From NCBI GenBank assembly GCA_036971475.1, contig JBAIZL010000376.1, positions 7,570,501 through 7,634,500 of the forward strand: 64,000 bases of DNA, in the 5' to 3' direction. A program made the translations under genes and the position numbers. Positions within the stretch are counted from its first letter, which is position 1. Every line of letters starts with the position of its first letter. Source of the DNA: Prosapia bicincta. Lineage: Eukaryota; Arthropoda; Insecta; Hemiptera; Cercopidae. Of the stretch, positions 16,430 through 32,000 are shown piece after piece. Below the pieces are notes generated by a model that had not been told where the DNA came from, did not search any database, and saw only the letters and a list, made by a program, of their open reading frames with translations.

Positions 16430-19400
16430 CCTAGCAACGCTTTCATGAATTTTGTAAAAAAAATATATTTTTTCAACATTTCATAATGCCTAGCAACGCT
16501 TTCATGAATTTTGTAAAAAAAATATATTTTTTCAACATTTCAAAATGCCTAGCAACGCTTCCTTGAGTTTTGCAAAAAAAATATATTTTTTCAACATTTT
16601 AAAATGCCTAGCAACGCTTTCATGAATTTTGTGAAAAGAATATATTTTTTAAACATTTCAAAATGCCTAGCAACGCTTTCATGAATTTTGAAAAAAAAAA
16701 TATTTTTTTCAACATTTTAAAATGCATAGCAACGTTTTCAGGAAGAATGTGAACAAAATATATTTCTTCAACATTTCAAAATGCCTAGCAATGCTTCCTT
16801 GAGTTTTGTAAAAAAAATATATTTTTTCAACATTTTAAAATGCCTAGCAACGCTTTCACGAATTTTGTAAAAAAAATATATTTTTCAACATTGTAAAATA
16901 CCTAGCAACTCTTTAATGAATTTTGTAAAAAAAATATATTTTTTCAACATTTCAGAATGCCTAGCAACGCTTTCATGAATTTTGTAAAAAAAATATATTT
17001 TTTCAACATTTCAAAATGCATAGCAACGCTTTCATGAATTTTGTGAAAGCATAATATTTTCTCAACATTTCATAATGCCTAGCAACGCTTTCATGAATTT
17101 TGTAAAGAAAATATTATATCAACATTTTAAAATGCATAGCAACGCTTTCAATAATTGTATGAAGATTTATATTTTTTCAACATTTCAAAATGCCTAGCAA
17201 CGCTTTCATGAATTTTGTAAAAAAATATATTTTTTCAACATTTCAAAATGCCTAGCAACGCTTTCATGAATTTTGTAAAAAAAATATACTTTTTCAACAT
17301 TTCAGAATGCCTAGCAACGCTGTTATAAATAATGTAAACAAAATATATTTTTTCAACATTTTAAAATGCCTAGCAACGCTTTCATGAATTTTGTAAAAAA
17401 AATATATTTTTTCAACATTGTAAAATACCTAGCAACGCTTTCCTGAATTTTGTGAAAAAAATATATTTTTTCAACATTTCTAAATGCCTAGCAACGCTTT
17501 CATGAATTTAGTAAACAAAACATATTTTTTCCTCATTTCAAAATGCCTAGTACCGTTTTTATGAATATTGTGGAAAATATTTATTTTTTCTGAATTTCAT
17601 ATTGCCTAGCAACGCTTTCACTAATTTTGTAAAAAAAATATATTTGTTCAACATTTCAAAATGCCTAGCAAGGCACTCATGAATTTTGTGAAAAAAATAT
17701 ATTTTTTCAACATTTCTAAATGCCTAGCAACGTTGTTATGAATAATGTGAAAAATATATATTTTTTCAACATTTCAAAATGCCTAGCAACGCTTTCATGA
17801 GTTTTGTGAAAAAAATATATTTTTTCAACATTTCAAAATGCGTAGCAATGCTGTATGGACAATGTGAAAAATATATATTTTTTCAACATTTCAAAATGCC
17901 TATCAACGCTTTCATGAATTTTGTAAAAAAATATATTTTTTTAACTTTTCAAAATGCCTAGCAACGCTTTCTTGAATTTTGTAAAAAAAATAACTTTTTC
18001 AACATTTCAAAATGCCTAGCAACGCTTTCATGAATTTCGTAAGAAAGTATATTTTTTCAACCTTTTAAAATGCATAGCAACGCTTTCAGGAATATTGTGA
18101 ACAAAATAAATTTTTTCAACATTTCGTAATGCCTAGCAACGCTTTCATGAATTTTGTAAAAAAAATATATTTTGTTGACATTTCAAAATGCCTAGCAACG
18201 CTTTCTTGAATTTTGTAAAAAAAATAACTTTTTCAACATTTCAAAATGCCTAGCAACGCTGTTATAAATAATGTAAACAAAATATATTTTTTCAACATTT
18301 TAAAATGCATAGCAGCGCTTTCATGAATTTTGTGAAAACATTATATTTTTTCTACATTTCATAATTCCTAGCAACGCTTTCATGAATTTTGTAAAAAAAA
18401 ATATATTTTTTCAACATTTCAAAATTCCTAGCAACGCTTCCTTGAGTTTTGTAAAAAAAATTTATTTTTTCAACATTTTAAAATGCCTAGAAACGCTTTC
18501 ATGAATTTTGTGAAAATAATATATTTTTTACACATTTCTAAATGACTAGCAACGCTGTTATGAATAATGTGAAAAACGTATATTTTTTCAACATTTCATA
18601 TTGCCTAGCAACGCTTTCAGGAATTTTGTAAACAATATATTTTTTTCAACATTTTAAAGTGCTTAGTAATGCTTTCATGAATTTGTGAAAACATTATATT
18701 TTTTCAACATTTCATAATGCCTAGCAACGCTTTCATGAATTTTGTAAAAAAAATATATTTTTTCAACATTTCATAATGCCTAGCAACGCTTTCATGAATT
18801 TTGTAAAAAAAATATATTTTTTCAACATTTCAAAATGCCTAGCAACGCTTCCTTGAGTTTTGCAAAAAAAATATATTTTTTCAACATTTTAAAATGCCTA
18901 GCAACGCTTTCATGAATTTTGTGAAAAGAATATATTTTTTAAACATTTCAAAATGCCTAGCAACGCTTTCATGAATTTTGAAAAAAAAAATATTCTTTTC
19001 AACATTTTAAAATGCATAGCAACGCTTTCAGGAAGAATGTGAACAAAATATATTTTTTCAACATTTCAAAATGCCTAGCAACGCTTCCTTGAGTTTTGTA
19101 AAAAAAATATATTTTTTCAACATTTTAAAATGCCTAGCAGTGCTTTCACGAATTTTGTAAAAAAAATATATTTTTCAACATTGTAAAATACCTAGCAACT
19201 CTTTAATGAATTTTGTAAAAAAAATATATTTTTTCAACATTTCAGAATGCCTAGCAACGCTTTCATGAATTTTGTAAAAAAAATATATTTTTTCAACATT
19301 TCAAAATGCATAGCAACGCTTTCATGAATTTTGTGAAAGCATAATATTTTCTCAACATTTCATAATGCCTAGCAACGCTTTCATGAATTTTGTAAAGAAA

Positions 19401-20260
19401 ATATTATATCAACATTTTAAAATGCATAGCAACGCTTTCAATAATTGTATGAAGATTTATATTTTTTCAACATTTCAAAATGCCTAGCAACGCTTTCATG
19501 AATTTTGTAAAAAAATATATTTTTTCAACATTTCAAAATGCCTAGCAACGCTTTCATGAATTTTGTAAAAAAAATATACTTTTTCAACATTTCAGAATGC
19601 CTAGCAACGCTGTTATAAATAATGTAAACAAAATATATTTTTTCAACATTTTAAAATGCCTAGCAACGCTTTCATGAATTTTGTAAAAAAAATATACTTT
19701 TTCAACATTGTAAAATACCTAGCAACGCTTTCCTGAATTTTGTGAAAAAAATATATTTTTTCAACATTTCTAAATGCCTAGCAACGCTTTCATGAATTTA
19801 GTAAACAAAACATATTTTTTCCTCATTTCAAAATGCCTAGTACCGTTTTTATGAATATTGTGGAAAATATTTATTTTTTCTGCATTTCATATTGCCTAGC
19901 AACGCTTTCACTAATTTTGTAAAAAAAATATATTTGTTCAACATTTCAAAATGCCTAGCAAGGCACTCATGAATTTTGTGAAAAAAATATATTTTTTCAA
20001 CATTTCTAAATGCCTAGCAACGTTGTTATGAATAATGTGAAAAATATATATTTTTTCAACATTTCAAAATGCCTAGCAACGCTTTCATGAGTTTTGTGAA
20101 AAAAATATATTTTTTCAACATTTCAAAATGCGTAGCAATGCTGTATGGACAATGTGAAAAATATATATTTTTTCAACATTTCAAAATGCCTATCAACGCT
20201 TTCATGAATTTTGTAAAAAAATATATTTTTTTAACTTTTCAAAATGCCTAGCAACGCTTT
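16430..20260 (+). repeat. Imperfect satellite block repeated at a 2,290-bp offset
   Basis: About 16,430-17,970 recurs at 18,720-20,260. Both copies carry the diagnostic TTGAGTTTTGCAAAAAAA variant (16,56x and 18,85x) and the GTATGGACAATG monomer (17,85x and 20,14x). Beyond 17,970 the two copies diverge in monomer order, so the shared part is shorter than the offset. Confidence 0.75.
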
Positions 20261-23200
20261 CATGAATTTTGTAAAAAAAATATACTTTTTCAACATTTCA
20301 AAATGCCTAGCAACGCTTCCTTGAGTTTTGAAAAAAAAAATATTTTTTCAACATTTTAAAATGCCTAGCAACGCTTTCATGAATTTTGTGAAAATAATAT
20401 ATTTTTTAAACATTTCTAAATAACTAGCAACGCTGTTATGAATAATGTGAAAAACGTATATTTTTTCAACATTTCATATTGCCTAGCAACGCTTTCAGGA
20501 ATTTTGTAAACAATATATTTTTTTCAAAATTTTAAAATGCTTAGCAAGGCTTTCATGAATTTTGTGAAAACATTATATTTTTTCAACATTTCGTAATGCC
20601 TAGCAACGCTTTCATGAATTTTGTAAAAAAAATATATTTTGTTGACATTTCAAAATGCCTAGCAACGCTTTCTTGAATTTTGTAAAAAAATAACTTTTTC
20701 AACATTTCAAAATGCCTAGCAACGCTGTTATAAATAATGTAAACAAAATATATTTTTTCAACATTTTAAAATGCATAGCAGCGCTTTCATGAATTTTGTG
20801 AAAACATTATATTTTTTCTACATTTCATAATTCCTAGCAACGCTTTCATGAATTTTGTAAAAAAAAATATATTTTTTCAACATTTCAAAATTCCTAGCAA
20901 CGCTTCCTTGAGTTTTGTAAAAAAAATTTATTTTTTCAACATTTTAAAATGCCTAGCAACGCTTTCATGAATTTTGTGAAAATAATATATTTTTTAAACA
21001 TTTCTAAATGACTAGCAACGCTGTTATGAATAATGTGAAAAACGTATATTTTTTCAACATTTCATATTGCCTAGCAACGCTTTCAGGTATTTTGTAAACA
21101 ATATATTTTTTTCAACATTTTAAAGTGCTTAGTAATGCTTTCATGAATTTGTGAAAACATTATATTTTTTCAACATTTCATAATGCCTAGCAACGCTTTC
21201 ATGAATTTTGTAAAAAAAATATATTTTTTCAACATTTTAAAATGCATAGCAACGCTTTCATGAATTTTGTGAAAACATAATATTTTCTCAACATTCCATA
21301 ATGCCTAGCAACGCTTTCATGAATTTTGTAAAAAAAATATTATATCAACATTTTAAAATGCATAGCAACGCCTTCAATAATTGTATGAAGATTTATATTT
21401 TTTCAACATTTCAAAATGCCTAGCAACGCTTTCATGAATTTTGTAAAAAAAAAAATAGTTTTTTCAACATTTTAAAATGCCTAGCAACGCTTTCATGAAT
21501 TTTGTAAAAAAATATATTTTTTCAACATTTCAAAATGCCTAGCAACGCTTTCATGAATTTTGTAAAAAAAATATACTTTTTCAACATTTCAAAATGCCTA
21601 GCAACGCTGTTATAAATAATGTAAACAAAATATATTTTTTCAACATTTCATAATGCCTAGCAACGCTTTCATGAATTTTGTAAAAAAAATATATTTTTTC
21701 AACATTTCAAAATGCCTAGCAACGCTTCCTTGAGTTTTGTAAAAAAAATATATTTTTTCAACATTTTAAAATGCCTAGCAATGCTTTCATGAATTTTGTG
21801 AAAATAATATATTTTTTAAACATTTCAAAATGCCTAGCAACGCTTTCATGAATTTTGAAAAAAAAAATATTTTTTTCGACATTTTAAAATGCATAGCAAC
21901 GCTTTCAGGAATAATGTGAACAAAATATATTTTTTCAACATTTCAAAATGCCTAGCAACGCTTCCTTGAGTTTTGTAAAAAAAATATATTTTTTCAACAT
22001 TTTAAAATGCCTAGCAACGCTTTCACGAATTTTGTAAAAAAAATATATTTTTCAACATTGTAAAATACCTAGCAACTCTTTAATGAATTTCGTAAAAAAA
22101 ATATATTTTTTCAACATTTCAGAATGCCTAGCAACGCTTTCATGAATTTTGTAAAAAAAATATATTTTTTCAACATTTCAAAATGCATAGCAACGCTTTC
22201 AATAATTGTATGAAGATTTATATTTTTTCAACATTTCAAAATGTCTAGCAACGCTTTCATGAATTTTGTAAAAAAAAAATATTTTTTTTACCATTTTAAA
22301 ATGCCTAGCAACGCTTTCATGAATTTTGTAAAAAAATATATTTTTTCAACATTTCAAAATGCCTAGCAACGCTTTCATGAATTTAAAAAAAAATATATAC
22401 TTTTTCAACATTTCAAAATGCCTAGCAACGCTGTTATAAATTTTGTAAAAAAAATATATTTTTTCAACATTTCAAAATGCCTAGCAACGCTTCCTTGAGC
22501 TTTGTAAAAAAAATATATTTTTTCAACATTTTAAAATGCCTAGCAACGCTTTCACGAATTTTGTAAAAAAAATATATTTTTCAACATTGTAAAATACCTA
22601 GCAACTCTTTAATGAATTTTGTAAAAAAAATATATTTTTTCAACATTTCAAAATGCCTAGCAACGCTTTTATCAATTTTGAGAACAAATATATTTTTTTC
22701 AACATTTTAAATTGCCTAGCAACGCTTCCTTGAGTTTTGTAAAAAAAATATATTTTTTCAACATTTCAAAATGCATAGCAACGCTTTCATGAATTTTGTG
22801 AAAGCATAATATTTTCTCAACATTTCATAATGCCTAGCAACGCTTTCATGAATTTTGTAAAGAAAATATTATATCAACATTTTAAAATGCATAGCAACGC
22901 TTTCAATAATTGTATGAAGATTTATATTTTTTCAACATTTCAAAATGCCTAGCAACGCTTTCATGAATTTAGTAAAAAAATATATTTTTTCAACATTTCA
23001 AAATGCCTAGCAACGCTTTCATGAATTTTGTAAAAAAAATATACTTTTTCAACATTTCAGAATGCCTAGCAACGCTGTTATAAATAATGTAAACAAAATA
23101 TATTTTTTCAACATTTTAAAATGCCTAGCAACGCTTTCATGAATTTTGTAAAAAAAATATATTTTTTCAACATTGTAAAATACCTAGCAACGCTTTCCTG

Positions 23201-26090
23201 AATTTTGTGAAAAAAATATATTTTTTCAACATTTCTAAATGCCTAGCAACGCTTTCATGAATTTAGTAAACAAAACATATTTTTTCCTCATTTCAAAATG
23301 CCTAGTACCGTTTTTATGAATATTGTGGAAAATATTTATTTTTTCTGCATTTCATATTGCCTAGCAACGTTTTCACTAATTTTGTAAAAAAAATATATTT
23401 GTTCAACATTTCAAAATGCCTAGCAAGGCACTCATGAATTTTGTGAAAAAAATATATTTTTTCAACATTTCTAAATGCCTAGCAACGTTGTTATGAATAA
23501 TGTGAAAAATATATATTTTTTCAACATTTCAAAATGCCTAGCAACGCTTTCATGAGTTTTGTGAAAAAAATATATTTTTTCAACATTTCAAAATGCGTAG
23601 CAATGCTGTATGGACAATGTGAAAAATATATATTTTTTCAACATTTCAAAATGCCTATCAACGCTTTCATGAATTTTGTAAAAAAATATATTTTTTTAAC
23701 TTTTCAAAATGCCTAGCAACGCTTTCATGAATTTTGTAAAAAAAATATACTTTTTCAACATTTCAAAATGCCTAGCAACGCTTCCTTGAGTTTTGAAAAA
23801 AAAAATATTTTTTCAACATTTTAAAATGCCTAGCAACGCTTTCATGAATTTTGTGAAAATAATATATTTTTTAAACATTTCTAAATAACTAGCAACGCTG
23901 TTATGAATAATGTGAAAAACGTATATTTTTTCAACATTTCATATTGCCTAGCAACGCTTTCAGGAATTTTGTAAACAATATATTTTTTTCAAAATTTTAA
24001 AATGCTTAGCAAGGCTTTCATGAATTTTGTGAAAACATTATATTTTTTCAACATTTCGTAATGCCTAGCAACGCTTTCATGAATTTTGTAAAAAAAATAT
24101 ATTTTGTTGACATTTCAAAATGCCTAGCAACGCTTTCTTGAATTTTGTAAAAAAAATAACTTTTTCAACATTTCAAAATGCCTAGCAACGCTGTTATAAA
24201 TAATGTAAACAAAATATATTTTTTCAACATTTTAAAATGCATAGCAGCGCTTTCATGAATTTTGTGAAAACATTATATTTTTTCTACATTTCATAATTCC
24301 TAGCAACGCTTTCATGAATTTTGTAAAAAAAAATATATTTTTTCAACATTTCAAAATTCCTAGCAACGCTTCCTTGAGTTTTGTAAAAAAAATTTATTTT
24401 TTCAACATTTTAAAATGCCTAGCAACGCTTTCATGAATTTTGTGAAAATAATATATTTTTTAAACATTTCTAAATGACTAGCAACGCTGTTATGAATAAT
24501 GTGAAAAACGTATATTTTTTCAACATTTCATATTGCCTAGCAACGCTTTCAGGTATTTTGTAAACAATATATTTTTTTCAACATTTTAAAGTGCTTAGTA
24601 ATGCTTTCATGAATTTGTGAAAACATTATATTTTTTCAACATTTCATAATGCCTAGCAACGCTTTCATGAATTTTGTAAAAAAAATATATTTTTTCAACA
24701 TTTTAAAATGCATAGCAACGCTTTCATGAATTTTGTGAAAACATAATATTTTCTCAACATTTCATAATGCCTAGCAACGCTTTCATGAATTTTGTAAAAA
24801 AAATATTATATCAACATTTTAAAATGCATAGCAACGCCTTCAATAATTGTATGAAGATTTATATTTTTTCAACATTTCAAAATGCCTAGCAACGCTTTCA
24901 TGAATTTTGTAAAAAAAGAAATAGTTTTTTCAACATTTTAAAATGTCTAGCAACGCTTTCATGAATTTTGTAAAAAAATATATTTTTTCAACATTTCAAA
25001 ATGCCTAGCAACGCTTTCATGAATTTTGTAAAAAAAATATATTTTTTCAACATTTCAAAATGCCTAGCAACGCTTCCTTGAGTTTTGTAAAAAAAATATA
25101 TTTTTTCAACATTTTAAAATGCCTAGCAATGCTTTCATGAATTTTGTGAAAATAATATATTTTTTAAACATTTCAAAATGCCTAGCAACGCTTTCATGAA
25201 TTTTGAAAAAAAAAAATATTTTTTTCAACATTTTAAAATGCATATCAACGCTTTCAGGAATAATGTGAACAAAATATATTTTTTCAACATTTCAAAATGC
25301 CTAGCAACGCTTCCTTGAGTTTTGTAAAAAAAATATATTTTTTCAACATTTTAAAATGCCTAGCAACGCTTTCACGAATTTTGTAAAAAAAATATATTTT
25401 TCAACATTGTAAAATACCTAGCAACTCTTTAATGAATTTTGTAAAAAAAATATATTTTTTCAACATTTCAGAATGCCTAGCAACGCTTTCATGAATTTTG
25501 TAAAAAAAATATATTTTTTCAACATTTCAAAATGCATAGCAACGCTTTCAATAATTGTATGAAGATTTATATTTTTTCAACATTTCAAAATGCCTAGCAA
25601 CGCTTTCATGAATTTTGTAAAAAAAAAATATTTTTTTCAACATTTTAAAATGCCTAGCAACGCTTTTATGAATTTTGTAAAAAAATATATTTTTTCAACA
25701 TTTCAAAATGCCTAGCAACGCTTTCATGAATTTAAAAAAAAAAATATACTTTTTCAACATTTCAAAATGCCTAGCAACGCTGTTATAAATTTTGTAAAAA
25801 AATATATTTTTTCAACATTTCAAAATGCCTAGCAACGCTTCCTTGAGCTTTGTAAAAAAAATATATTTTTTCAACATTTTAAAATGCCTAGCAACGCTTT
25901 CACGAATTTTGTAAAAAAAATATATTTTTCAACATTGTAAAATACCTAGCAACTCTTTAATGAATTTTGTAAAAAAAATATATTTTTTCAACATTTCAAA
26001 ATGCCTAGCAACGCTTTTATCAATTTTGAGAACAAATATATTTTTTTCAACATTTTAAAATGCCCAGCAAGTCTTTCATGAATTTAAAAA
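19150..26090 (+). repeat. Satellite block repeated at a 3,465-bp offset
   Basis: The order of monomer variants from about 19,150 to 22,620 repeats from about 22,620. The landmark pair is 20,069 and 23,534. In the second copy the match later slips by about two monomers: two monomers present near 21,560-21,680 are missing near 25,030. This shows monomer-level deletion inside a higher-order block. Related but less regular spacing (4,055 and 3,523 bp) links 3,265, 7,320 and 10,843 in the left part of the array. Confidence 0.7.
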
Positions 26091-29000
26091 AAAATATATA
26101 TTTTTTCAACATTTCAAAATGCCTAGCAACGCTGTTATGAATAATGTGAAAAAATATATTTTTTCAACATTTCAAAATGCCTAGCAATGCTTTCATGAGT
26201 TTTGTAAACAAAATATATTTTTTCAACATTAAAAATGCATAGCAACGCTTTCATGAATTTTGTGAAAACATTATATTTTTTCAATATTTTATAATGCCTA
26301 GCAACGCTTTCATGAATTTTGTAGAAAAAAATTATTTTTTTCAACATTTTAAAATGCATAGCAACGCTTTCAGGAAGAATGTGAACAAAATATATTTTTT
26401 CAACATTACAAAATGCCTAGCAACGCTTCCTTGAGTTTTGTAAAAAAAATATATTTTTTCAACATTTTAAAATGCCTAGCAACGCTTTCACGAATTTTGT
26501 AAAAAAAATATATTTTTCAACATTGTAAAATACCTAGCAACTCTTTAATGAATTTTGTAAAAAAAATATATTTTTTCAACATTTCAGAATGCCTAGCAAC
26601 GCTTTCATGAATTTTGTAAAAAAAATATATTTTTTCAACATTTCAAAATGCATAGCAACGCTTTCATGAATTTTGTGAAAGCATAATATTTTCTCAACAT
26701 TTCATAATGCCCAGCAACGCTTTCATGAATTTTGTAAAGAAAATATTATATCAACATTTTAAAATGCATAGCAACGCTTTCAATAATTGTATGAAGATTT
26801 ATATTTTTTCAACATTTCAAAATGCCTAGCAACGCTTTCATGAATTTTGTAAAAAAATATATTTTTTCAACATTTCAAAATGCCTAGCAACGCTTTCATG
26901 AATTTTGTAAAAAAAATATACTTTTTCAACATTTCAGAATGCCTAGCAACGCTGTTATAAATAATGTAAACAAAATATATTTTTTCAACATTGTAAAATA
27001 CCTAGCAACGCTTTCCTGAATTTTGTAAAAAAAATATATTTTTTCAACATTGTAAAATACCTAGCAACGCTTTCACGAATTTTGTGAAAAAAATATATTT
27101 TTTCAACATTTCTAAATGCCTAGCAACGCTTTCATGAATTTAGTAAACAAAACATATTTTTTCCTCATTTCAAAATGCCTAGTACCGTTTTTATGAATAT
27201 TGTGGAAAATATTTATTTTTTCTGCATTTCATATTGCCTAGCAACGCTTTCACTAATTGTGTAAAAAAATATATTTGTTCAACATTTCAAAATGCCTAGC
27301 AAGGCATTCATGAATTTTGTGAAAAAATCATATTTTTTCAACATTTCTAAATGCCTAGCAACGTTGTTATGAATAATGTGAAAAATATATATTTTTTCAA
27401 CATTTCAAAATGCCTAGCAACGCTTTCATGAGTTTTGTGAAAAAAATATATTTTTTCAACATTTCAAAATGCGTAGCAATGCTGTATGGACAATGTGAAA
27501 AATATATATTTTTTCAACATTTCAAAATGCCTATCAACGCTTTCATGAATTTTGTAAAAAAATATATTTTTTTAACTTTTCAAAATGCCTAGCAACGCTT
27601 TCATGAATTTTGTAAAAAAAATATACTTTTTCAACATTTCAAAATGCCTAGCAACGCTTCCTTGAGTTTTGAAAAAAAAAATATTTTTTCAACATTTTAA
27701 AATGCCTAGCAACGCTTTCATGAATTTTGTGAAAATAATATATTTTTCAAACATTTCTAAATGACTAGCAACGCTGTTATGAATAATGTGAAAAACGTAT
27801 ATTTTTTTAACATTTCATATTGCCTAGCAACGCTTTCAGGAATTTTGTAAACAATATATTTTTTTCAAGATTTTAAAATGCTTAGCAAGGCTTTCATGAA
27901 TTTTGTGAAAACATTATATTTTTTCAACATTTCGTAATGCCTAGCAACGCTTTCATGAATTTTGTAAAAAAAATATATTTTGTTGACATTTCAAAATGCC
28001 TAGCAACGCTTTCTTGAATTTTGTAAAAAAAATAACTTTTTCAACATTTCAAAATGCCTAGCAACGCTGTTATAAATAATGTAAACAAAATATATTTTTT
28101 CAACATTTTAAAATGCATAGCAGCGCTTTCATGAATTTTGTGAAAACATTATATTTTTTCTACATTTCATAATTCCTAGCAACGCTTTCATGAATTTTGT
28201 AAAAAAAATATATTTTTTCAACATTTCAAAATTCCTAGCAACGCTTCCTTGAGTTTTGTAAAAAAAATTTATTTTTTCAACATTTTAAAATGCCTAGCAA
28301 CGCTTTCATGAATTTTGTGAAAATAATATATTTTTTAAACATTTCAAAATGCCTAGCAACGCTTTCATGAATTTTGTAAAAAAAATATACTTTTTCAACA
28401 TTTCAGAATGCCTAGCAACGCTGTTATAAATAATGTAAACAAAATATATTTTTTCAACATTTTAAAATGCCTAGCAACGCTTTCATGAATTTTGTAAAAA
28501 AAATATATTTTTTCAACATTGTAAAATACCTAGCAACGCTTTCCTGAATTTTGTAAAAAAAATATATTTTTTCAACATTGTAAAATACCTAGCAACGCTT
28601 TCACGAATTTTGTGAAAAAAATATATTTTTTCAACATTTCTAAATGCCTAGCAACGCTTTCATGAATTTAGTAAACAAAACATATTTTTTCCTCATTTCA
28701 AAATGCCTAGTACCGTTTTTATGAATATTGTGGAAAATATTTATTTTTTCTGCATTTCATATTGCCTAGCAACGCTTTCACTAATTTTGTAAAAAAATAT
28801 ATTTGTTCAACATTTCAAAATGCCTAGCAAGGCATTCATGAATTTTGTGAAAAAAATATATTTTTTCAACATTTCTAAATGCCTAGCAACGTTGTTATGA
28901 ATAATGTGAAAAATATATATTTTTTCAACATTTCAAAATGCCTAGCAACGCTTTCATGAGTTTTGTGAAAAAAATATATTTTTTCAACATTTCAAAATGC

Positions 29001-32000
29001 GTAGCAATGCTGTATGGACAATGTGAAAAATATATATTTTTTCAACATTTCAAAATGCCTATCAACGCTTTCATGAATTTTGTAAAAAAATATATTTTTT
29101 TAACTTTTCAAAATGCCTAGCAACGCTTTCATGAATTTTGTAAAAAAAATATACTTTTTCAACATTTCAAAATGCCTAGCAACGTTTCCTTGAGTTTTGA
29201 AAAAAAAAATATTTTTTCAACATTTTAAAATGCCTAGCAACGCTTTCATGAATTTTGTGAAAATAATATATTTTTTAAACATTTCTAAATGACTAGCAAC
29301 GCTGTTATGAATAATGTGAAAAACGTATATTTTTTTAACATTTCATATTGCCTAGCAACGCTTTCAGGAATTTTGTAAACAATATATTTTTTTCAAGATT
29401 TTAAAATGCTTAGCAAGGCTTTCATGAATTTTGTGAAAACATTTTATTTTTTCAACATTTCGTAATGCCTAGCAACGCTTTCATGAATTTTGTAAAAAAA
29501 ATATATTTTGTTGACATTTCAAAATGCCTAGCAACGCTTTCTTGAATTTTGTAAAAAAAATAACTTTTTCAACATTTCAAAATGCCTAGCAACGCTGTTA
29601 TAAATAATGTAAACAAAATATATTTTTTCAACATTTTAAAATGCATAGCAGCGCTTTCATGAATTTTGTGAAAACATTATATTTTTTCTACATTTCGTAA
29701 TTCCTAGCAACGCTTTCATGAATTTTGTAAAAAAAAATATATTTTTTCAACATTTCAAAATTCCTAGCAACGCTTCCTTGAGTTTTGTAAAAAAAATTTA
29801 TTTTTTCAACATTTTAAAATGCCTAGCAACGCTTTCATGAATTTTGTGAAAATAATATATTTTTTAAACATTTCTAAATGACTAGCAACGCTGTTATGAA
29901 TAATGTGAAAAACGTATATTTTTTCAACATTTCATATTGCCTAGCAACGCTTTCAGGTATTTTGTAAACAATATATTTTTTTCAACATTTTAAATTGCTT
30001 AGTAATGCTTTCATGAATTTGTGAAAACATTATATTTTTTCAACATTTCATAATTCCTAGCAACGCTTTCATGAATTTTGTAAAAAAAATATATTTTTTC
30101 AACATTTTAAAATGCATAGCAACGCTTTCATGAATTTTGTGAAAACATAATATTTTCTCAACATTTCATAATGCCTAGCAACGCTTTCATGAATTTTGTA
30201 AAAAAAATATTATATCAACATTTTAAAATGCATAGCAACGCCTTCAATAATTGTATGAAGATTTATATTTTTTCAACATTTCAAAATGCCTAGCAACGCT
30301 TTCATGAATTTTGTAAAAAAAAAAATAGTTTTTTCAACATTTTAAAATGCCTAGCAACGCTTTCATGAATTTTGTAAAAAAAATATATTTTTCAACATTG
30401 TAAAATACCTAGCAACTCTTTAATGAATTTTGTAAAAAAAATATATTTTTTCAACATTTCAAAATGCCTAGCAACGCTTTTATCAATTTTGAGAACAAAT
30501 ATATTTTTTTCAACATTTTAAAATGCCCAGCAAGTCTTTCATGAATTTAAAAAAAAATATATATTTTTTCAACATTTCAAAATGCCTAGCAACGCTGTTA
30601 TGAATAATGTGAAAAAATATATTTTTTCAACATTTCAAAATGCCTAGCAATGCTTTCATGAGTTTTGTAAACAAAATATATTTTTTCAACATTAAAAATG
30701 CATAGCAACGCTTTCATGAATTTTGTGAAAACATTATATTTTTTCAATATTTTATAATGCCTAGCAACGCTTTCATGAATTTTGTAGAAAAAAATTATTT
30801 TTTTCAACATTTTAAAATGCATAGCAACGCTTTCAGGAAGAATGTGAACAAAATATATTTTTTCAACATTACAAAATGCCTAGCAACGCTTCCTTGAGTT
30901 TTGTAAAAAAAATATATTTTTTCAACATTTTAAAATGCCTAGCAACGCTTTCACGAATTTTGTAAAAAAAATATATTTTTCAACATTGTAAAATACCTAG
31001 CAACTCTTTAATGAATTTTGTAAAAAAAATATATTTTTTCAACATTTCAGAATGCCTAGCAACGCTTTCATGAATTTTGTAAAAAAAATATATTTTTTCA
31101 ACATTTCAAAATGCATAGCAACGCTTTCATGAATTTTGTGAAAGCATAATATTTTCTCAACATTTCATAATGCCCAGCAACGCTTTCATGAATTTTGTAA
31201 AGAAAATATTATATCAACATTTTAAAATGCATAGCAACGCTTTCAATAATTGTATGAAGATTTATATTTTTTCAACATTTCAAAATGCCTAGCAACGCTT
31301 TCATGAATTTTGTAAAAAAATATATTTTTTCAACATTTCAAAATGCCTAGCAACGCTTTCATGAATTTTGTAAAAAAAATATACTTTTTCAACATTTCAG
31401 AATGCCTAGCAACGCTGTTATAAATAATGTAAACAAAATATATTTTTTCAACATTGTAAAATACCTAGCAACGCTTTCCTGAATTTTGTAAAAAAAATAT
31501 ATTTTTTCAACATTGTAAAATACCTAGCAACGCTTTCACGAATTTTGTGAAAAAAATATATTTTTTCAACATTTCTAAATGCCTAGCAACGCTTTCATGA
31601 ATTTAGTAAACAAAACATATTTTTTCCTCATTTCAAAATGCCTAGTACCGTTTTTATGAATATTGTGGAAAATATTTATTTTTTCTGCATTTCATATTGC
31701 CTAGCAACGCTTTCACTAATTGTGTAAAAAAATATATTTGTTCAACATTTCAAAATGCCTAGCAAGGCATTCATGAATTTTGTGAAAAAATCATATTTTT
31801 TCAACATTTCTAAATGCCTAGCAACGTTGTTATGAATAATGTGAAAAATATATATTTTTTCAACATTTCAAAATGCCTAGCAACGCTTTCATGAGTTTTG
31901 TGAAAAAAATATATTTTTTCAACATTTCAAAATGCGTAGCAATGCTGTATGGACAATGTGAAAAATATATATTTTTTCAACATTTCAAAATGCCTATCAA